Origin: an uncultured Bacillota bacterium
Lineage (GTDB): Bacteria > Bacillota > Clostridia > Peptostreptococcales > Anaerovoracaceae
NCBI GenBank assembly: GCA_946631075.1
Contig: CAMOZS010000092.1
Location: 1 to 6,728, forward strand
Direction: 5' to 3'
DNA length: 6,728 bases
Under the pieces are notes generated by a model. The model made no database searches. It worked only from the letters and a program-made list of their open reading frames with translations, and was not told the DNA's origin. Position numbers and translations under genes: made by a program. The first letter of the stretch is position 1, and each line of letters opens with the position of its first letter. This document shows, one piece after another, positions 1-6,214 of the stretch.

Positions 1-1095
1 ATCAGCGTATGGTTATACTGCGGCTGGTCCATGATCAATCAGGTTTCCGGTGAGGTCAGGGATCCCATGGTCATCCCGAGGAGCATCCTGATCGCCTGTC
101 CTCTGATCGGCATGTCCTACCTGCTGCCTACGATGGCGGGTGTCGCCTCCGTTGGCCACTGGGATCTGTGGACCACCGACCTTACGGGTGAAAGCGTTGG
201 ATACGCTACCGTTCTCACACAGAATGTCGGCGGATGGTGCGGCGTGCTGGTCGTCATCACCGCTGTTGTCGGCAACCTGGCGATCTTCAACACCAACATG
301 GCCTGCGGCACAAGGAGCCTGTTCGTTCTGGCGGACGATCATCTGGCGCCGCCGTGCTTCACCTGGCTGACCAAGAAGAGCGGCGTTCCTTCCGTAGGAA
401 TCCTTTCCCTCTCACTCGTAACCGTCCTTCTCATGCAGATGGAATTCACGACACTGATCCTGGTGCAGGTCATCCCATGCTTCGCAACGGTTGTCCTGCT
501 GGCATTCATGGTCTTCAAAGACCGTAAGCTCTATCCGGAAGAGATCCGTAAACCGGAAGCCTACAAGATCCCGGGAGGCAAATTCGGGACCTATCTGTGC
601 ACGATCACGATCTCTGTCGTAGCGGTAGTCGCCTTCTACCTGAACGGAACCGATTACTTCCTCTACGGAGTATTCCTGATCCTCGGAGGGATCGTTCTCT
701 ATGTGATCTGCAAGCCTCTGTTCGGAGGATGTTCCGTCGAGCATCCGGACAAGTGGCCGCGCAACCCGAAGACAAAACTCGCCTACGGCGATCTGTTCCG
801 GATCGGTATACTGATCGAAATCATGGCTGCCGTCTGCATCTCCGGCAGATTCCTTTTGAACCTGATCGAAGGAAGCTGGGGGCCGGAATACTATCTGGAA
901 GAATACGGCACAGGGCTGCTCAGCGACTTCTACGGCATGCTCAACCTCCTGCTCATCATGGGCATCGTGCTGGCGGTCATCGGCATCGTCCTGTTCATCG
1001 TCGGCAGGAAGGTCGACCGGTTCATCTCACAGCCGGTGATCCTCAGCGAAGAAGACCGGCTGGAGGCCATGAGCGGAAGCGCCGGAGAACTCTGA
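1..1095 (+). CDS. APC superfamily amino acid permease, C-terminal part (5' end outside window)
   Basis: Inner-membrane transporter of the amino acid-polyamine-organocation superfamily, probably carrying an amino acid or related small compound. The frame is open from base 1, so the N-terminal half (about TM1-6) is missing. The fragment opens with the family motif after TM6, WSMINQVSGEVRDP followed by IPRSI. Hydrophobic helices follow at about fragment residues 29-50, 80-103, 131-149, 150-172, 198-216, 221-239, 271-291 and 315-336. A TM8-like stretch leads into SLFVLADDHLAPPCF, matching the family's Arg/Ser-rich loop after TM8. Counting from the motif gives two more helices than the usual 12-TM plan, so about 14 TMs are inferred. 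The GRE gene starts 48 bases after the stop on the same strand, so the two are probably co-transcribed and the permease may import the GRE substrate or exchange its product. Family call is firm; substrate is unknown. Confidence 0.9.
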   Translation: MSVWLYCGWSMINQVSGEVRDPMVIPRSILIACPLIGMSYLLPTMAGVASVGHWDLWTTDLTGESVGYATVLTQNVGGWCGVLVVITAVVGNLAIFNTNMACGTRSLFVLADDHLAPPCFTWLTKKSGVPSVGILSLSLVTVLLMQMEFTTLILVQVIPCFATVVLLAFMVFKDRKLYPEEIRKPEAYKIPGGKFGTYLCTITISVVAVVAFYLNGTDYFLYGVFLILGGIVLYVICKPLFGGCSVEHPDKWPRNPKTKLAYGDLFRIGILIEIMAAVCISGRFLLNLIEGSWGPEYYLEEYGTGLLSDFYGMLNLLLIMGIVLAVIGIVLFIVGRKVDRFISQPVILSEEDRLEAMSGSAGEL

Positions 1096-1143
1096 TGCAA
1101 AGGCTGGACGGACAAGGTTTCAGACTACTACAGGAGAATTGAT

Positions 1144-3513
1144 ATGATTACACCAAGAGTACAAAGACTAAAGGACCGGTTTCTTTCAGTGAGACCGAAT
1201 ATCACGCCGGAGCGGCTGCTCCTCATCACGGAGGCATATAAGAGATACGCCGGGGAACCCAGGTATCTGTTCCGGGCCAAGACCCTGGCCTATGTGCTGG
1301 GCAACCTGAGCATCACCATTCACGACGAGGAACTGATCGTCGGCGTGCCGACCTATACCCTGCGCGGGGCCCTGCTGTTCCCCGAGTACACTTCGACGGA
1401 GTGGCTGCTGGAGGAGATCCCGGAGTTTCCGACCCGGGAGATGGACCAGATCGACGTGACCGAAGAGGATAAAAAAGTCATCATGGAATGTCTGGAGGAT
1501 TTCTGGCAGGGAAGGGCCATTCAGGATCTCCTGTACGACGTCCTGCCGGAGGATACCATGACCATGCTGGACAACGGCCTCATCGAACTGGGACAGATCA
1601 ACACCATCTCCGGCGAGGTTGTCCCGGACTACAAGGACCTGCTGGCTAAGGGATTCCGCGGCTACATCGATCTGTGCAGAGCTAAGATCGAGGAGACTGC
1701 GGCGGATTCCATGGAGAGGCAGGAGAAGGTGGACTTCTGGAGAGCCTGCATCATCATCTGCGAGGCTGCCATCCGGTTCGCCAACCGTTACGCCGACAGG
1801 GCTCTGGAACTGGCGGAACAGGAAAGGGATCTGGGGCGCAAGGCAGAGCTCCTGGAGATCGCTTCCAACTGCAGGAATGTGCCGGAGAATCCCCCGAGAG
1901 GATTTTATGAGGCCCTGCAGTTCGTATGGTTCGTTCACCTGCTGTTCCATATCGAGGGGCCGACGACGGCCTGCAGCTTCGGCAGATTCGACCAGGTTTT
2001 GTATCCCTATATGGAACTGGATATGAAGTCAGGTGTCTTCGATGAAGACAAGTCCCTGGAGATCCTGGAATGCTTCTTCCTGAAATGCGGCGAGGTCATC
2101 GAGGTCAGAGATAAATACGATTCCAAAGGCTTCGCGGGATTCCCCATGTGGGCGATCGTCATGGTCGGCGGCCTGGGCCTGGACGGCGAGGACGCGACCA
2201 ACAAGCTGAGCCACATGTGCCTGACGGCAGGGGCCGATGTGCGCACCGCCCAGCCGGTACTGGCCATGAGAGTCAGCGATAAGACGCCGCCGGACCTCTT
2301 CCACCAGGCTTCGGAGATGATCCAGGCAGGCATGGCCCAGCCGGGGCTCTTCAACGATGATGTGAATATGAAGATCGTCCGTTCCAAGGGCGGCACCGAA
2401 GAGGAAGTCCTGAACTGGAATGTGGTAGGATGCACCCAGCCCCAGTACGGCGGGGGCGGCGCGGACTGCTTCCCCGACGCGGGATACGTCAACTATGCCA
2501 AGGTCCTCGGCCTTGTCCTGCACCGCGGGGTGGAGCCGGTGTCCGGTATCAAAATGGGCCTGGATACAGGCGATCCGAATGACTTCACCTGTAAGGAGGA
2601 TATCATCGAAGCGTGCAAAAAGCAGCTCATCTACATCCACGAGAAAGTGGTGTACGCGTCGAGGATCATGCAGGTCGAGCAGGCCAGAAGACTGCCGGCC
2701 GTCTATTCATCCCTGACGGTTGACGGCTGCATCGAAAAAGGAATGTCCGTGCAGGAAGGCGGCGCAAAGCATTCCAGCGCGGGTCTCTTCTGTACGGGAC
2801 CTGCCAATTTAGCCGACTCCATCGTGGCGATCGAGTACGCCGTCTTCAAGGATAAGATCGTCTCCATGCAGGAACTGATCGACATCCTGGACAGCGATTA
2901 CGAAGGCAACGAGAGGATCCGTCAGTATCTGATCAATGTGCCGCCGAAGTTCGGCAACGACGATCCCTACGTGGACGGTATCAATCAGGAGATCTGTAAT
3001 TACGTGGCCCAGACCGTCCAGCAGTGGAAGGACTCCCGGGGCGGCCATTACGACTACACCATGATGTCCCAGTCCATGAACGTGCCCCACGGAGAAGACA
3101 CCGGTGCCACACCGGACGGCAGACACGCCGGAGAGGCCCTGAACGACAACTCCTCTCCGATGATGGGGCGGGATATCCACGGGCCGACGGCCACGGTGAA
3201 GTCCGTCGCCGCCTTGAAACCGGAGAACTTCTACGCGGGCGCCCTGTTCAACCTCCGCTTCGACCCCAAGAGCGTCGAGGGAGAAAAGGGCATCGAGACC
3301 ATCGAGAGCGTGGTCAAGACCTTCTTCAAGGAAGGCGGCCAGCACATCCAGATCAATGTGGTGGATGACGCCACCCTGCGCGCCGCCCAGGAGAACCCGG
3401 AAGAGTATCGCGGCCTTGTGGTTCGCGTCGCGGGATATCTGGCCTACTTTACGGAGCTTGACCGGCACGTGCAGGACGCGCTCATCGCGCGGACCGCTCA
3501 CGGAGGCTGCTGA
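1144..3513 (+). CDS. Glycyl radical enzyme, PFL2/dehydratase-like superfamily, substrate unknown
   Basis: Complete 789-residue cytoplasmic radical enzyme. A pyruvate formate-lyase domain spans roughly residues 5-640. The C-terminal glycyl radical domain carries ATPDGR at 655-660 and the radical loop RVAGYLAYF, with the radical-bearing glycine at G764. The catalytic cysteine is C430 in VVGCTQP. Known eliminase/dehydratase GREs (propanediol and glycerol dehydratase, choline lyase, hydroxyproline dehydratase, isethionate lyase) carry Cys-X-Glu; here the second position after Cys is Gln432. Pyruvate formate-lyase has adjacent Cys-Cys, also absent. Near 540-547 the sequence is GAKHSSAG, where many relatives have Tyr in place of His543. 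There is no N-terminal extension of the microcompartment-targeting kind. Start chosen at ATG 1144, preceded by AGGAG at 1132-1136. It lies between a permease and its activase. Superfamily membership is certain; an amino-acid-related substrate is only inferred from the neighbour. It should not be named PFL, CutC or HypD from this sequence. Confidence 0.95.
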   Translation: MITPRVQRLKDRFLSVRPNITPERLLLITEAYKRYAGEPRYLFRAKTLAYVLGNLSITIHDEELIVGVPTYTLRGALLFPEYTSTEWLLEEIPEFPTREMDQIDVTEEDKKVIMECLEDFWQGRAIQDLLYDVLPEDTMTMLDNGLIELGQINTISGEVVPDYKDLLAKGFRGYIDLCRAKIEETAADSMERQEKVDFWRACIIICEAAIRFANRYADRALELAEQERDLGRKAELLEIASNCRNVPENPPRGFYEALQFVWFVHLLFHIEGPTTACSFGRFDQVLYPYMELDMKSGVFDEDKSLEILECFFLKCGEVIEVRDKYDSKGFAGFPMWAIVMVGGLGLDGEDATNKLSHMCLTAGADVRTAQPVLAMRVSDKTPPDLFHQASEMIQAGMAQPGLFNDDVNMKIVRSKGGTEEEVLNWNVVGCTQPQYGGGGADCFPDAGYVNYAKVLGLVLHRGVEPVSGIKMGLDTGDPNDFTCKEDIIEACKKQLIYIHEKVVYASRIMQVEQARRLPAVYSSLTVDGCIEKGMSVQEGGAKHSSAGLFCTGPANLADSIVAIEYAVFKDKIVSMQELIDILDSDYEGNERIRQYLINVPPKFGNDDPYVDGINQEICNYVAQTVQQWKDSRGGHYDYTMMSQSMNVPHGEDTGATPDGRHAGEALNDNSSPMMGRDIHGPTATVKSVAALKPENFYAGALFNLRFDPKSVEGEKGIETIESVVKTFFKEGGQHIQINVVDDATLRAAQENPEEYRGLVVRVAGYLAYFTELDRHVQDALIARTAHGGC
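3502..3506 (+). promoter_or_regulatory. Ribosome binding site of the GRE activase, inside the GRE gene
   Basis: GGAGG lies within the last codons of the GRE gene, six bases before ATG 3513. The GRE stop and activase start share one base (TGATG). This fixes the activase start and suggests translational coupling of enzyme and activator. Confidence 0.75.
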
Positions 3514-4442
3514 TGATCGACGAGAGCAAAGCTTTGATCGGAAACATACAGAAATTCTCGACCCAGGACGGCCCGGGAATACGGTCTACCGTATTCCTGA
3601 AGGGCTGTCCCTTGCGCTGTGCCTGGTGCCACAACCCGGAAATGATCAGCCCGAAAAACCAGATGATGATCAGCCCGTCACGCTGCATCCGCTGCGGGGC
3701 GTGCGCGTCTGTCTGCCCCGAGGGCGGAATACAGGTTTCTGAGGACGGCGTCAGGATCGATTTCGACTCCTGCAGGGCCTGCGGCGACTGCAGCAAAGTC
3801 TGCTATAGCAGGGCCATCACCTACGTGGCTGAGGAGATGACGGTCGGGGAAGTCCTGGCGACGGTTCTTCAGGACAAAGACTTTTATTCTGATTCCGGCG
3901 GCGGCGTGACCATCAGCGGCGGAGAACCGCTGGCCCACCCAGCCTTTGCGAAGGCCCTTGTCAGCGCCTGCCGCGAAGAGGGGATCGACGTGTGCATCGA
4001 CACGAGCGGCTATGGGGAGACGGAGCATCTGTTGGATCTGGCCCTGGCCCCGAACGTGACTCACGTCCTGTTCGATCTGAAGCACATGGATCCCGCGGCC
4101 CATGAACGACTGACGGGGGTCAATAACGATCTGATCCTCCGCAATCTGCGGGCGCTGGCAGAGGACCCGCGGACCTGCGGCAAGATCTGGGTGCGCATGC
4201 CCCTCATCAAAGACGTCAACGACGGCGATGAGACCATTCAGGCGGCCCTCGATCTGCTTGAGGAACTGGCCATTGGGAAGGTGTCCCTGCTCGGCTACCA
4301 CGAGATGGGCGTTGCCAAAGCGCGCAACGCCGGGCTTGAGTTCGCCACTTTTGAGGCGCCGGCTCCGGAGCGGATGGAGGAGATCAGAGACCGCTTCCTC
4401 AGCGCCGGGATCGACGTGGAGATCTCCGGGGCCAGGATGTAA
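3513..4442 (+). CDS. Glycyl radical enzyme activating enzyme (radical SAM, PFL-activase family)
   Basis: Complete 309-residue radical SAM protein. It would use S-adenosylmethionine and a [4Fe-4S] cluster to abstract hydrogen from G764 of the upstream enzyme. The family opening is visible: FSTQDGPGIRSTVFLKGC, with the CX3CX2C cluster motif at C32, C36 and C39. Next comes an inserted bacterial-ferredoxin domain with two CX2CX2CX3C sets, C58/C61/C64/C68 and C87/C90/C93/C97. The second set ends in Cys-Tyr rather than the usual Cys-Pro. The SAM-binding SGGEP motif is at 135-139. Length and the extra ferredoxin domain match activases of non-PFL GREs (dehydratase, lyase and decarboxylase types), not the shorter PflA, which lacks the insert. 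It overlaps the GRE stop by one base, so the pair is surely one functional unit. Confidence 0.95.
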   Translation: MIDESKALIGNIQKFSTQDGPGIRSTVFLKGCPLRCAWCHNPEMISPKNQMMISPSRCIRCGACASVCPEGGIQVSEDGVRIDFDSCRACGDCSKVCYSRAITYVAEEMTVGEVLATVLQDKDFYSDSGGGVTISGGEPLAHPAFAKALVSACREEGIDVCIDTSGYGETEHLLDLALAPNVTHVLFDLKHMDPAAHERLTGVNNDLILRNLRALAEDPRTCGKIWVRMPLIKDVNDGDETIQAALDLLEELAIGKVSLLGYHEMGVAKARNAGLEFATFEAPAPERMEEIRDRFLSAGIDVEISGARM

Positions 4443-4749
4443 CAGAGATTTCCGGGCCTGACCGGGACAGAATCCTTCGGGCCGCAATGGAAGCATGTGA
4501 ACTGTATTGTAGAATGACTTTATTCACCTGGTTAGGTGATCAAGTGCTTTGGCCTGGACTGGTCCTGCCTCGTGGATGAGGAAAAAGTCAACGCATGACC
4601 CCTTAAAAGCCTACTGTATGTTGATGTCATCCTCAAAAATGGTTCGCTTACTATGTTGTGCAAGGATTGTGCCGCATGAAAAATCCCCGCTTTAGTGATG
4701 AGCGGGGATTTTTGGTTATACTATACGGCATTTTCAGCCCTAAGTATAG
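4443..4749. other. Non-coding gap between two convergent genes
   Basis: About 300 bases without a supportable gene. It separates the activase (plus) from the amidohydrolase unit (minus). Besides the terminator at 4679-4713 and most of repeat copy 1 from 4715, it holds a 6-bp hairpin TCACCT/AGGTGA at 4524-4539 with no T-run on either strand. Open frames here are short and lack a ribosome binding site. Base composition is less GC-rich than in the operon to the left, which may mean remnants of inserted DNA, but I recognise nothing. Confidence 0.6.
4679..4713. terminator. Bidirectional rho-independent terminator
   Basis: A perfect 13-bp stem (4679-4691 with 4701-4713) has ATCCCCGCT on one arm and AGCGGGGAT on the other, with a 9-base loop. 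The outer part is an A-run on the left arm and a T-run on the right arm, so each strand reads a GC-rich hairpin ending in U residues. It lies between the convergent activase and amidohydrolase genes and could stop both transcripts. It ends one base before repeat copy 1. Confidence 0.85.
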
Positions 4750-4751
4750 CT
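4715..4751. repeat. 37-bp direct repeat, copy 1
   Basis: Identical over 37 bases to 6176-6212 and in the same orientation; the flanking bases differ on both sides. It contains an imperfect inverted repeat: CTATAC (4721-4726) pairs with GTATAG (4744-4749), and GGC (4727-4729) can pair with GCC (4737-4739). The stop codon of the HD-like stub on the minus strand (4750-4752) straddles the repeat edge, so the stub's reading frame ends exactly where repeat sequence begins. Candidate recombination (att-like) site or end of a small mobile element. Confidence 0.85.
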
Positions 4752-4797
4752 AGTATGCCAGGATCTCCTCGTTTCGGATGATGTCTTCGTATTTCAT
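4750..4797 (-). pseudogene. Truncated start of a probable HD-domain protein gene
   Basis: A 15-codon frame, MKYEDIIRNEEILAY then TAG, follows the amidohydrolase on the same strand. AGGAGGT lies at 4811-4817, 13 bases ahead of the ATG, rather far but the only good site. The peptide resembles the N-terminus of a Firmicute HD-superfamily hydrolase family as I remember it (acidic residues, then an N-[EK]-E-[IV]-x-x-Y stretch just before the HD domain). The frame ends at the edge of repeat copy 1, so the rest seems to have been lost or moved by the event that placed the repeat. It is in the same frame as the amidohydrolase, separated by its TGA stop. It could also be a chance frame, since 15 residues are little to judge by. 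Confidence 0.4.
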
Positions 4798-4818
4798 GGC
4801 TTTTTCGTGTACCTCCTG

Positions 4819-6081
4819 TCAGCGAAGGACTCTCTCTCCGCCCTTGATGATCATGTCCATGTTGTCCACCTTGATGTCGTAGATGCTGGTCAGGGGATCC
4901 CCGTTGATGACGAGCATATCGGCACACTTGCCTTCCACGATGCTGCCGGTCTCATCGTCGCATCTGAGGGCCTTGGCCCCGTTCAGGGTCGCTGCGATGA
5001 TGGCGTCCATCTCGCTGATGCCGCAGCTGTCGACGAACCGGTAGATCTCTTCGATGGTCGTGACGCCATAGGGCGTGGAGTCGTTATTGAAGCTGTCGGA
5101 TCCCGTCGTAAGGATGACTCCGAACTCGTAGGCCTTATGGACATTGTCGTAAAGGCGGGCCAGTTCCTTGTCGATCAGAGTTTCCCCTTCATACTTGTCA
5201 TGGACGCCTGGGATGTACTGGGGCGGATAGGTCGCAAGCCATGCCGGCAGGAAACCGATCGTGGGACAGAAATAGATCCCTCTCTCTGCCATGACCTTCA
5301 GAGCCTCATCGTCCACCTCAAATCCGTGGATGATGAAGTCGGTACCCGCGTTGATGGACGGCCAGACATCGCCGTAGGTATGAAACCAGGTTGGCACATG
5401 CCGCAGGGCGCATTCGTCCACGACGGCCTTCAGTTCCTCCTCCGAATAGTGATGGTCGCGGGAGGTATCCCAGCGGTAGATCCCGCCACCCGTGGCCCAT
5501 ACCTTGATGGCGTCCGGGCACTCTCTGAGTCTGCGCCTTATCGCCTTGCGCAGTTCCCAGGGTCCGTCGACCGCTTCAGCCCAGGGGTGTCCCTCGGCCA
5601 CTTCCTGAATGGAACAGTTGTGGGAATCTCCATGGGAAGCGGTGGCGCAAAAGCCCCGCCCTGTGGCGATGATCCTGGGCCCCTGCATCTGGCCGGCATC
5701 GATCATGTTCCGGATGGGGATGCCGAAGCGGGAAATCTCACCGACGGTCGTCAGACCGTTCTCCAGACAGTCATGGGCCTGCTGCACAGCCATGACCTGC
5801 TTTTGCAGAAGGGGTTCCCTGACCCAGTCCGAATCGTTGTCATTCAGATTGCCGCTCAGGTGCAGATGGGCGTCGATGATGCCGGGCATTATGGTCTTTC
5901 CGGTCACATCGATGATCTCATATCCTTCCAGGTCCGGCGCCTGATCGCTGGTCCTGGCCCCGGCGAATACGATCTTCCCTTCATCTACGATCACAAGGCA
6001 GTCCTGTATGGCCGGTTCCTTTTCTCCGGTGATCAGCTGTCCTCCCGTAAAAGCTGCCTTCAGATAGTTTTTCTTTCTCAT
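4819..6081 (-). CDS. Metal-dependent amidohydrolase (imidazolonepropionase/prolidase-like subfamily)
   Basis: Complete 420-residue enzyme of the amidohydrolase superfamily, expected to hydrolyse a C-N bond of an amide, cyclic amide or N-capped or proline-type dipeptide using a binuclear metal site. All expected ligands are visible: H72 and H74 in DAHLHLSG, K193 in IKVWATGGG (the lysine normally carboxylated), H234 in FHTYG, H252 in IIHG, and D329 in TTGSDS. The N-terminal and C-terminal strands forming the small beta-sandwich domain are present, ending in GKCADMLVINGDPLTSI and an IIKGGERVL tail. There is no signal peptide, so it is cytoplasmic. The start is fixed by AAGGAGG at 6089-6095, seven bases upstream. 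It is convergent to the GRE operon and enclosed by 37-bp repeats. Substrate is not deducible; supplying a compound to the GRE pathway is a guess from proximity. Confidence 0.93.
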   Translation of the reverse strand: MRKKNYLKAAFTGGQLITGEKEPAIQDCLVIVDEGKIVFAGARTSDQAPDLEGYEIIDVTGKTIMPGIIDAHLHLSGNLNDNDSDWVREPLLQKQVMAVQQAHDCLENGLTTVGEISRFGIPIRNMIDAGQMQGPRIIATGRGFCATASHGDSHNCSIQEVAEGHPWAEAVDGPWELRKAIRRRLRECPDAIKVWATGGGIYRWDTSRDHHYSEEELKAVVDECALRHVPTWFHTYGDVWPSINAGTDFIIHGFEVDDEALKVMAERGIYFCPTIGFLPAWLATYPPQYIPGVHDKYEGETLIDKELARLYDNVHKAYEFGVILTTGSDSFNNDSTPYGVTTIEEIYRFVDSCGISEMDAIIAATLNGAKALRCDDETGSIVEGKCADMLVINGDPLTSIYDIKVDNMDMIIKGGERVLR

Positions 6082-6175
6082 TTTCTAGCCTCCTTATCTA
6101 TTGCTGCCAGGCGACTCTTCGCCTGTATATTATTTTACGGTGATCTTGACCTTGACCGTTTTGTCTATGGGCTTA
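6082..6175 (-). promoter_or_regulatory. Leader and possible promoter region of the amidohydrolase
   Basis: Besides the ribosome binding site, the stretch holds a 7-bp hairpin CAGGCGA/TCGCCTG at 6108-6125 with a 4-base loop. It also holds an inverted repeat ACGGT/ACCGT at 6137-6141 and 6155-6159, around a tandem CTTGAC-CTTGAC at 6145-6156. A minus-strand AATAAT (6134-6129) differs from the -10 consensus at one position, but I see no convincing -35. The palindromes could be an operator; none of this is proven. Confidence 0.3.
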
Positions 6176-6212
6176 GTTATACTATACGGCATTTTCAGCC
6201 CTAAGTATAGCT
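6176..6212. repeat. 37-bp direct repeat, copy 2, at the start of the integrase gene
   Basis: Exact match to 4715-4751, including the CTATAC (6182-6187) / GTATAG (6205-6210) inverted repeat. It ends two bases before ATG 6215 of the integrase frame, so the integrase 5' region is made of repeat sequence. A TATACT hexamer at 6178-6183 could be a -10 element reading into the integrase, with TTGACC at 6152-6157 as an over-spaced -35; this is weak. Confidence 0.85.
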
Positions 6213-6214
6213 CA

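Larger units (their letters stand above)
4715..6212. mobile_element. Candidate direct-repeat-bounded unit carrying the amidohydrolase
   Basis: Two exact 37-bp direct repeats enclose 1424 bases that hold one complete minus-strand gene, its leader and a truncated following gene. The integrase gene begins just outside the right copy. This is compatible with a small unit inserted or excised by site-specific recombination, or with two independent insertions of one repeat-ended element. No transposase lies inside. The repeats are seen directly; the mobility is inferred. Confidence 0.3.

Noticed and set aside
1186..3501. Several minus-strand frames opposite the GRE gene (1186-1950, 2029-2640, 2809-3501)
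   Set aside because: All lie inside a complete GRE gene and show no motif or ribosome binding site.
1144..3513. Naming the GRE as hydroxyproline dehydratase because of its size (789 residues) and amino acid permease neighbour
   Set aside because: The Cys-X-Glu motif required in that enzyme is replaced by Cys-Thr-Gln, and no pyrroline-carboxylate reductase gene is visible in the window.
3678..4496. Minus-strand open frame of 272 codons opposite the activase
   Set aside because: It is antisense to a clear radical SAM gene and rich in His/Pro/Arg with no domain, typical of a shadow frame.
4524..4539. Hairpin TCACCT/AGGTGA as a terminator of the activase gene
   Set aside because: Short stem and no T-run on either strand; the much stronger hairpin at 4679-4713 fits better.
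4807..6204. Long plus-strand open frame of 465 codons opposite the amidohydrolase
   Set aside because: The minus-strand frame has all amidohydrolase metal ligands and a perfect ribosome binding site. The plus-strand translation has no recognisable domain and is an antisense shadow of a GC-rich gene.
4715..6212. The repeated 37-mer as a CRISPR repeat
   Set aside because: Only two copies, 1.4 kb apart with a gene between them; no regular spacers and no cas genes.
6101..6214. N-terminal hydrophobic extension of the small integrase-leading frame from a TTG at 6101
   Set aside because: The apparent membrane helix is translated from the amidohydrolase leader, the tandem CTTGAC motif and the 37-bp repeat. 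No ribosome binding site supports the TTG.
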